19,478 bases of DNA from an uncultured Muribaculaceae bacterium (GTDB lineage Bacteria; Bacteroidota; Bacteroidia; Bacteroidales; Muribaculaceae), in contig CAKTOT010000036.1 in assembly GCA_934590135.1 (NCBI GenBank), positions 1 to 19,478 on the forward strand. Direction: 5' to 3'. This document shows, one piece after another, positions 14,808-19,478 of this stretch. The position numbers were made by a program, and so were the translations under genes. The first letter of the stretch is position 1; the number at the start of each line of letters is the position of its first letter. Below the pieces are notes generated by a model. That model worked only from the letters and a program-made list of their open reading frames with translations, made no database searches and was not told the DNA's origin.

Positions 14808-15496
14808 AGCTTTATGGTGTTTATCTCGGGGGCGTTGTCGATGTCTGAAAGCAGTAGGGGATTGCCCACGGAGGTGGTGATGACGGCGGCATCGGCCTCG
14901 TGTGCGGCCTCGGCGATGATGGCGGCCACAATCAGGTTGTTGCGGCGGTCGAGGTGGCTCACCGGCTCGTCAAGTATAAGGAAATCAAAAGGTTGACACA
15001 AGGCACGGACAATAGCCACGCGCTGTTGCTGGCCTATGGAGAGCAGAGCGGCCGGCGTATCGGCCTTGTGTTCTATCTCGAGTGCTTCGAGTCGGCGACG
15101 AATCTCGGCCTCGGAACACGCATCGGTCAGGCGATTTTTGATTTGGATGTTCTCCATAGCCGTCAGCTCGGGAAATAGACGCATTTCCTGTGGCAGCAGG
15201 GCTATATGGCGGCGTCGTATCTCGCACCACTCGCCCATGGATAGCGATGCCAAGTCGCGGTCGTCAAAGGATATATGCCCGGAGTAGTCTCGGCGGTTGC
15301 CGTAGACAAATGAGCATAGCGACGACTTGCCCGTGCCGCTTTCGGCCTCTACGAGGTAGGCTCCGGCATCGCGATGCAACGTCAGGCTGTGCAGCCATAC
15401 CTGAGAGTCGCACACGGGGCTGTCGTGCTCGCTGCCGACAAAGACACGCGGCAGCACTTTATCAAGCGTAATTGATTCGATTCGTTTCATTGTCAA
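14804..15496 (-). CDS. ABC transporter ATP-binding protein with atypical motifs
   Basis: A 230-residue nucleotide-binding subunit of the MacB/LolD/FtsE type. The motifs in order are Walker A (AESGTGKSS, 51-59), Q-loop (LLPQEMRLFPELTAMENI, Q103), signature (LSIGQQQR, 152-159), Walker B (FLILDEP, 172-178) and D-loop (SHLD, 180-183). Oddities: the first glycine of Walker A is alanine, and the switch (H-loop) histidine, expected in the strand VITTSVGN (205-212), is missing, with serine in its place. The catalytic lysine (K57) and glutamate (E177) remain. ATP binding is likely; hydrolysis may be slow or regulated. The gene starts 4 bp after the upstream lipoprotein stop and overlaps the permease by 4 bp, so it is firmly operonic. 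An in-frame ATG at residue 3 is an alternative start. Confidence 0.9.
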   Translation of the reverse strand: MTMKRIESITLDKVLPRVFVGSEHDSPVCDSQVWLHSLTLHRDAGAYLVEAESGTGKSSLCSFVYGNRRDYSGHISFDDRDLASLSMGEWCEIRRRHIALLPQEMRLFPELTAMENIQIKNRLTDACSEAEIRRRLEALEIEHKADTPAALLSIGQQQRVAIVRALCQPFDFLILDEPVSHLDRRNNLIVAAIIAEAAHEADAAVITTSVGNPLLLSDIDNAPEINTIKL

Positions 15497-15500
15497 TGTT

Positions 15501-16766
15501 TTATTCGTCCGTCATATCGTCATCGGCCGCATTTAGGTGCAGCATGTACGCAAGTCGGCGTAAGCTCGTGCCGTGCAGCGTGACGACAAAACCGCGCTGA
15601 CGCACAACGGCTTGCACACCTTCCAAATGTACAAAGCCGTCCGAGACGGGGGCTATACCCACGGCCATAAGCACATCGCCGTCCTTATCGGGCGCCACGG
15701 CCGGCGTCGGGGCAACGCCGTCAAACAGCCGTGGTCTTTTGCCCAAAGCTATATTCAGTCGCATCAGGGTGTCGCCTACGGCCTTGACGCTTAATTCGCT
15801 TTGAAGTCCGAAGCGTTGCGTCATAGAGGTCAAACGGTGCGTAGCCGCAGCAGCGCCGCCTTCGGCGTAGGGCAAAGACAGACGCACCGTGGCGGCAGCG
15901 CCTTCCATTTGGAGGGTGGCACGCAGGGTGCCACAGACATCACGCAGAATATCGGAGACAGCCGCAAATGCGAGTTTCTCCTTGACGCCAAGGCGGGGTT
16001 GTATGTGCTCGGACACGGCACGAGCCAAGGCGCCGCGGCGCAGTCCGACGGCAACGGCGACACATGCCGGGCTCTCGGAAACCGGACCGTTGAGCGGCTG
16101 TGCGTACTCGCCGAAATCGTATACCGCTCCGGTGCTGTCGCGCAACTCGCCGCGTATCTCCACCTCGCCCCCGTTTTCCGTGGCCGTGGCCGTAATATAC
16201 TTATCTTCAACGCTCAGGGCCATAGCGATACCCGTGCGCGGCTTCAGGGCCTCGCGCACCGGCTGCGGCAGCCTCTTGTCGGCATCCAGTATCGAGGAGA
16301 CGAATGCCACGGCAGCTTTGACGTCTGTCTCCGAAGGCACAAGCCATGCAAAGCGGCCGCCCAGGACGACGGTGCCTCCCTCGGCGACGCATACGCGGCC
16401 GGAGATGCCGTCGCGGCCCAATTCGACGCGCTCCCAGTCGGCGGTGGCGTCTTCGGCCACGGCTACATCGGAGATGGCGGACATAAGCACTTCGGGACCG
16501 CCGGAAAGATGCACAAGCGCCACCGGGTCGGCGACTCTCAGGCAGCATACGCGGCCGAAGATGTCGCCGGCCTCACCGTGGAGACCGAATAATTCATCGA
16601 CCTGCCGCCACGTCATTGTCTCGATAGAGGAGCCGGCGGGTATTGCGACCAGGACATCGTCAAAAGTGCCTTTTTGGATGCCGCTATCGCATGACGATAC
16701 CGACAGTAGCATCATTGCCACTGCCGGTATCAGCATACATTGACGCAGTATTTTCATTTGCACCAA
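15501..16766 (-). CDS. Lipoprotein, probable distant paralogue of the DUF4836-like upstream gene
   Basis: A 421-residue lipoprotein with the lipobox cysteine at residue 26 (LLSVSSC). No enzyme motif was recognised. Its layout parallels the 519-residue lipoprotein just upstream: an opening IPAGSS, then a strand-rich half with DPVALVHLSGGPEVLMSAIS, followed by GGEVEIRGELRDSTGAVYDF, matching ITMGGEFMDAEGKIKEM upstream. The two therefore look like diverged copies. It lies 15 bp after that gene and 4 bp before the ABC ATPase, so it is very likely a periplasmic or outer-membrane partner of the transporter. The ATG at residue 4 (16757) is an equally good start. Composition is richer in GC and alanine than its paralogue. 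The function is unknown. Confidence 0.75.
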   Translation of the reverse strand: MVQMKILRQCMLIPAVAMMLLSVSSCDSGIQKGTFDDVLVAIPAGSSIETMTWRQVDELFGLHGEAGDIFGRVCCLRVADPVALVHLSGGPEVLMSAISDVAVAEDATADWERVELGRDGISGRVCVAEGGTVVLGGRFAWLVPSETDVKAAVAFVSSILDADKRLPQPVREALKPRTGIAMALSVEDKYITATATENGGEVEIRGELRDSTGAVYDFGEYAQPLNGPVSESPACVAVAVGLRRGALARAVSEHIQPRLGVKEKLAFAAVSDILRDVCGTLRATLQMEGAAATVRLSLPYAEGGAAAATHRLTSMTQRFGLQSELSVKAVGDTLMRLNIALGKRPRLFDGVAPTPAVAPDKDGDVLMAVGIAPVSDGFVHLEGVQAVVRQRGFVVTLHGTSLRRLAYMLHLNAADDDMTDE

Positions 16767-16781
16767 TGTTTCGAGATTATA

Positions 16782-18341
16782 TTACTTGCCTGCGCCGAAA
16801 ACCTTCATGAGGTTGTCGTAGATGCTTCCCTCGGTGTCGGTCAGAGCCAGCACGGCGGTGACAGAACCGCCTCCCTTGGGTGCGTCCACCACGAAGCTGA
16901 CGCCAAAGGGTACTACCAGGCCGGTGTATTTCTGCAAGTCGGCCTTGGAGAGCGCTATCTGGAATTCGCCGCATTTGCCCTCGAATTCGCCGACCTTGAA
17001 GGAATTGGATTGCTTGGAGATGGGCGCGTTGGACATTACCAGGACGTTGCCTTCTTGCTTGATATACAGCTTGCCGTACGTAATCTTGGGCTGCGGATTG
17101 TAGTCATCACCGTAGAAATCGGGCTCGGCGTATTCATAGTCAAAGTCATCGTAGGAGTAATCGATGGGGATGTTCAACACCATCTCGTTGCCGGTAGCGA
17201 CGGCCGAGTCGGCTGTGGCGGCAAGCATAGCAAGCATATCCTTGGCCTTGGAGGCGTTGTCGCCTTTGAGTTTGGCGGCCAGGACGAAGTGCCATTTGTC
17301 ATAGCTCATATCGGTGAACGATTCAACGCCTTTCAGCGGTCCGGCAGCGCCCATCAGCGAAGAGCCGTCAAAGAGGTCGTACACAGCTTGCAGCTGTTCG
17401 AGCATCTGCTTGTTCATTCCGGGCAAAGCGCCGAAGCCCAATGCCATATCCTTGGTGCTGCCGAAGCCGGCACCGAAGGCCATGATGTCCTTGGGCGAAG
17501 CATAGGCCAGCAGCGAGGCATCGAAGCTGCCGCATTGGGGCATCTCCTTGATCTTGCCTTCGGCGTCCATAAATTCGCCGCCCATAGTGATTTGGGGACC
17601 CTCTGCATCCGCATGGAAGCCCAGGAAGCCCTTGGTGAGGTATTCCATAGAAGGCAAGCTGTTAATTCCGTAGGGCATCATATCGGCCATCATCATATCA
17701 GTCATCTTCTTGCCGTCTATCAGCATATTGAAGATGCGGTTCTGCGTCATATAGTCCAGCTTCCAGTCGGCCAGCGGGCTTTCCTTGGCGTTGTCGCGCC
17801 ATTCGTCGATGGTGGCGGCAGCCTTGGATTGTTTTACAAGCGTGCCGTTCTTGATTGCCATGAAGCCCAAATTGCCTTTGAGGGCTATCACGTGGTTCTT
17901 GTCGCCGACGGTGGTGTAATCGCCGTCTTGATCAATTTCAAGGTCTTCGTCATCGCTCGCATCTTTCATCGATTTGCAGAAAGTGTCTATGTCGGTGACC
18001 GAGAAAATCACCAGCGCCGACATTTTCTCGCCCTTGCCGCGGAAGCCGACAACGACGTTGTTCCAATCTACGCCCTTAAAATCAAGCAGTTTTTCGAAAT
18101 TTTTATCGTTAGATGCGAGTTGGGACAGCTCGTCGGACAATTCAATTTGGCCGTCGGAGTTGGACTTGCAGTTGAGTTGTCCGAGGAGGCGCTGCACGTC
18201 GCCGGACATCATCATCATGCAGTCATCGGGGATGTATTCCTTGATTTTGTCAGACAACGAGGTGCTGTTGCCGCACGCGGTGAGCATCATCACGGCGGCG
18301 CATATCAGCGCCACCGTGGAGAGAATTTTTTTGAAAGTCAT
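16782..18341 (-). CDS. DUF4836-like lipoprotein
   Basis: A 519-residue lipoprotein with the lipobox cysteine at residue 23 (MMLTAC). The early segment IKEYIPDDCMMMMSGDVQRLL resembles the start of DUF4836 proteins, uncharacterised Bacteroidales lipoproteins of about this length; the match is from memory and moderate. The protein is mixed alpha/beta with a methionine-rich middle (DGKKMTDMMMADMMPYGIN) and an acidic, tyrosine-rich stretch (YSYDDFDYEYAEPDFYGDDY). No catalytic motif was seen. It is the first gene of the tight cluster with a second lipoprotein and an ABC transporter, and follows nadC by 136 bp. No full -33/-7 promoter was found in that gap, though the 40 bp before the start are very AT-rich. 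Probably envelope-located; the function is unknown. Confidence 0.75.
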   Translation of the reverse strand: MTFKKILSTVALICAAVMMLTACGNSTSLSDKIKEYIPDDCMMMMSGDVQRLLGQLNCKSNSDGQIELSDELSQLASNDKNFEKLLDFKGVDWNNVVVGFRGKGEKMSALVIFSVTDIDTFCKSMKDASDDEDLEIDQDGDYTTVGDKNHVIALKGNLGFMAIKNGTLVKQSKAAATIDEWRDNAKESPLADWKLDYMTQNRIFNMLIDGKKMTDMMMADMMPYGINSLPSMEYLTKGFLGFHADAEGPQITMGGEFMDAEGKIKEMPQCGSFDASLLAYASPKDIMAFGAGFGSTKDMALGFGALPGMNKQMLEQLQAVYDLFDGSSLMGAAGPLKGVESFTDMSYDKWHFVLAAKLKGDNASKAKDMLAMLAATADSAVATGNEMVLNIPIDYSYDDFDYEYAEPDFYGDDYNPQPKITYGKLYIKQEGNVLVMSNAPISKQSNSFKVGEFEGKCGEFQIALSKADLQKYTGLVVPFGVSFVVDAPKGGGSVTAVLALTDTEGSIYDNLMKVFGAGK

Positions 18342-18477
18342 AATACTATTTATTGATTATAGGTGTTTAATTTCATTTATTTGTACCGCGCTCGCTCGGC
18401 TGTTGTATGCCGCACTATCATATTTCGACTCGCGTATTACGGTGGCTCGGCCGAGGCGGTCGCAGTGCACGTATTTC

Positions 18478-19344
18478 TTACTCCTTGACGGCTTTGAAGC
18501 TCATATCAAGGCCTTTGACCGAGTGGGTGAGTGCGCCTACGGAGATGAAGTCGACGCCACATTCGCCGTATCCGCGCAAGGTGTCGTAGGTGATGCCGCC
18601 GGAGGATTCGATTTCGACATGTCGGCCTTTTTGGTTGGCACGTATGTGCTTGACGGCCTCGCGTGTGCGTTCTACGCTGAAGTTGTCGAGCATGATGCGG
18701 TCCACATCGGCGGCCAGGGCTTGGTCGATTTCGTCAAGGTTGCGCACTTCGACTTCGATTTTCAGGTCCTTGCCGTTGTCCTTGCACCATTTTTTGGCGG
18801 CAGCCACGGCCTGCGGTATTCCGCCGGCAAAATCCACGTGGTTGTCTTTGATGAGAATCATATCAAAGAGGCCGATACGGTGGTTGGTACCGCCGCCGAT
18901 GCGCACGGCTTCTTTTTCGAGCATACGCATTCCGGGGGTTGTCTTGCGGGTGTCCAGCACGTGAGCGCCGGTGCCTTCGAGCAGTGCCTGATAGCGCGCG
19001 GTGGTGGTGGCTATACCGGACATACGTTGCATGATGTTGAGCATAATGCGCTCGGTTTGCAACAGCGAGCGTACGCGTCCGGTGACGCGGAAGGCGATGT
19101 CGCCGGGCTTGACGTGCGCCCCGTCGTGTATGTACTCTTCCATACGCAATTCGGGGTCGAAGCGTTGGAATACTTTGCGTGCGATTTCGACGCCGGCCAG
19201 TATACCGGGTTCTTTGACGATAAGCTGTTGCGTACCCGTTTCGTCCGCCGGGATAGTGCTCAGGGTGGTGGCATCGCCGTCACCGACGTCCTCGGCAAAG
19301 GCGAGGTCCAGCAGGTCGTCTATAAGCTGGTCTTTGGTCTTCAT
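18478..19344 (-). CDS. nadC: Nicotinate-nucleotide pyrophosphorylase (carboxylating)
   Basis: The enzyme converts quinolinate and phosphoribosyl pyrophosphate to nicotinate mononucleotide and carbon dioxide in NAD synthesis, in the cytoplasm. The chosen ATG gives 288 residues, normal for the family; longer in-frame starts add an unlikely N-terminus. Family signatures are clear: the early EDVGDGDATT, the substrate-binding LDTRKTTPGMRMLEKEAVRIGG (quoted in part: DTRKTTPGMR), GGGTNHRIGLFDMILIKDNH, the barrel strand EVEVRNLDEIDQALAADVD, and the closing IESSGGI and ISVGALTHS. It appears complete and functional. The ATG overlaps a TAA by one base (TAATG) that ends an open frame entering from the right edge, so an upstream gene in the same operon is possible. 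No nadA or nadB is in the window. Confidence 0.96.
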   Translation of the reverse strand: MKTKDQLIDDLLDLAFAEDVGDGDATTLSTIPADETGTQQLIVKEPGILAGVEIARKVFQRFDPELRMEEYIHDGAHVKPGDIAFRVTGRVRSLLQTERIMLNIMQRMSGIATTTARYQALLEGTGAHVLDTRKTTPGMRMLEKEAVRIGGGTNHRIGLFDMILIKDNHVDFAGGIPQAVAAAKKWCKDNGKDLKIEVEVRNLDEIDQALAADVDRIMLDNFSVERTREAVKHIRANQKGRHVEIESSGGITYDTLRGYGECGVDFISVGALTHSVKGLDMSFKAVKE

Positions 19345-19478
19345 TATCTGTATATTGATGTATTTGCTGTATATGCATCTGCCTGACGGCACTTATTGTC
19401 TCGGTCGTCGCGTATGGTCTCCGAAGCTTTCGGTGTAGACTGTACGAACGCCGAGCGGATTACCACGCTGCGACAGAG
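19345..19478 (-). other. Right-edge stretch, possible 3' end of a gene upstream of nadC
   Basis: On the minus strand one frame stays open from the window edge to a TAA that overlaps the nadC ATG (TAATG), giving about 44 residues ending in YTANTSIYR. The fragment shows no recognisable family, and a 130-base open frame can occur by chance. No clear promoter was seen, so an upstream co-transcribed gene cannot be excluded. Confidence 0.25.

Noticed and set aside
19345..19392. Longer N-terminus for NadC from an upstream GTG
   Set aside because: The extra residues (PSGRCIYSKYINIQI) do not fit the family start, and the ATG at 19344 gives the usual length.
1..19478. CRISPR array, tRNA, rRNA, insertion sequence or prophage genes
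   Set aside because: No regularly spaced direct repeats, cloverleaf-like segments, rRNA-like stretches, transposase motifs or phage structural genes were seen by eye on either strand.

Overview
The window looks like a chromosomal segment of a gut Bacteroidales bacterium. The moderately high GC suggests a Muribaculaceae-like lineage, but that placement is inference. The Bacteroidota assignment rests on four things: a SusC/SusD/SusE/SusF outer-membrane glycan-uptake set, two secreted proteins with type-IX-secretion-like C-terminal tails, a BspA-type leucine-rich-repeat protein, and TAnnTTTG-type -7 boxes with no Shine-Dalgarno sequences. Nearly everything is on the minus strand; the BspA-like gene is the one clear plus-strand gene.

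Region 1 (1-7426, minus strand) is one operon transcribed right to left: a TonB-dependent SusC porin, a SusD lipoprotein, a short SusE-like lipoprotein and a longer SusF-like lipoprotein with three repeated surface modules. It ends in a 16-bp perfect stem-loop at 44-79. SusE/SusF partners point to an alpha-glucan or starch-like substrate. No glycoside hydrolase, sigma/anti-sigma pair or SusR-type regulator lies in the window. A 748-bp non-coding stretch separates susC from the divergent BspA-like gene and carries candidate promoters for both directions.

Region 2 (8175-12326) is a set of small independent units: the BspA-like protein, ended by an 18-bp perfect hairpin; a DUF4160/DUF2442 putative toxin-antitoxin pair whose antitoxin 5' end is out of frame by one base; a SemiSWEET sugar transporter of about 96 residues with an inverted repeat in its leader; and a secreted protein with a type-IX-like tail and its own terminator.

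Region 3 (12635-19344, minus strand) begins, in transcription order, with nadC (NAD synthesis). After a 136-bp gap comes a tightly packed cluster: a DUF4836-like lipoprotein, a second lipoprotein that appears to be its distant paralogue, an ABC ATPase with unusual nucleotide-binding motifs, and an FtsX/MacB-type permease overlapping it by 4 bp. A CPBP intramembrane protease gene follows 91 bp later. This envelope-directed cluster is the best candidate here for an uncharacterised system; its substrate cannot be read from the sequence. No tRNA, rRNA, CRISPR array, insertion sequence or phage gene was recognised.
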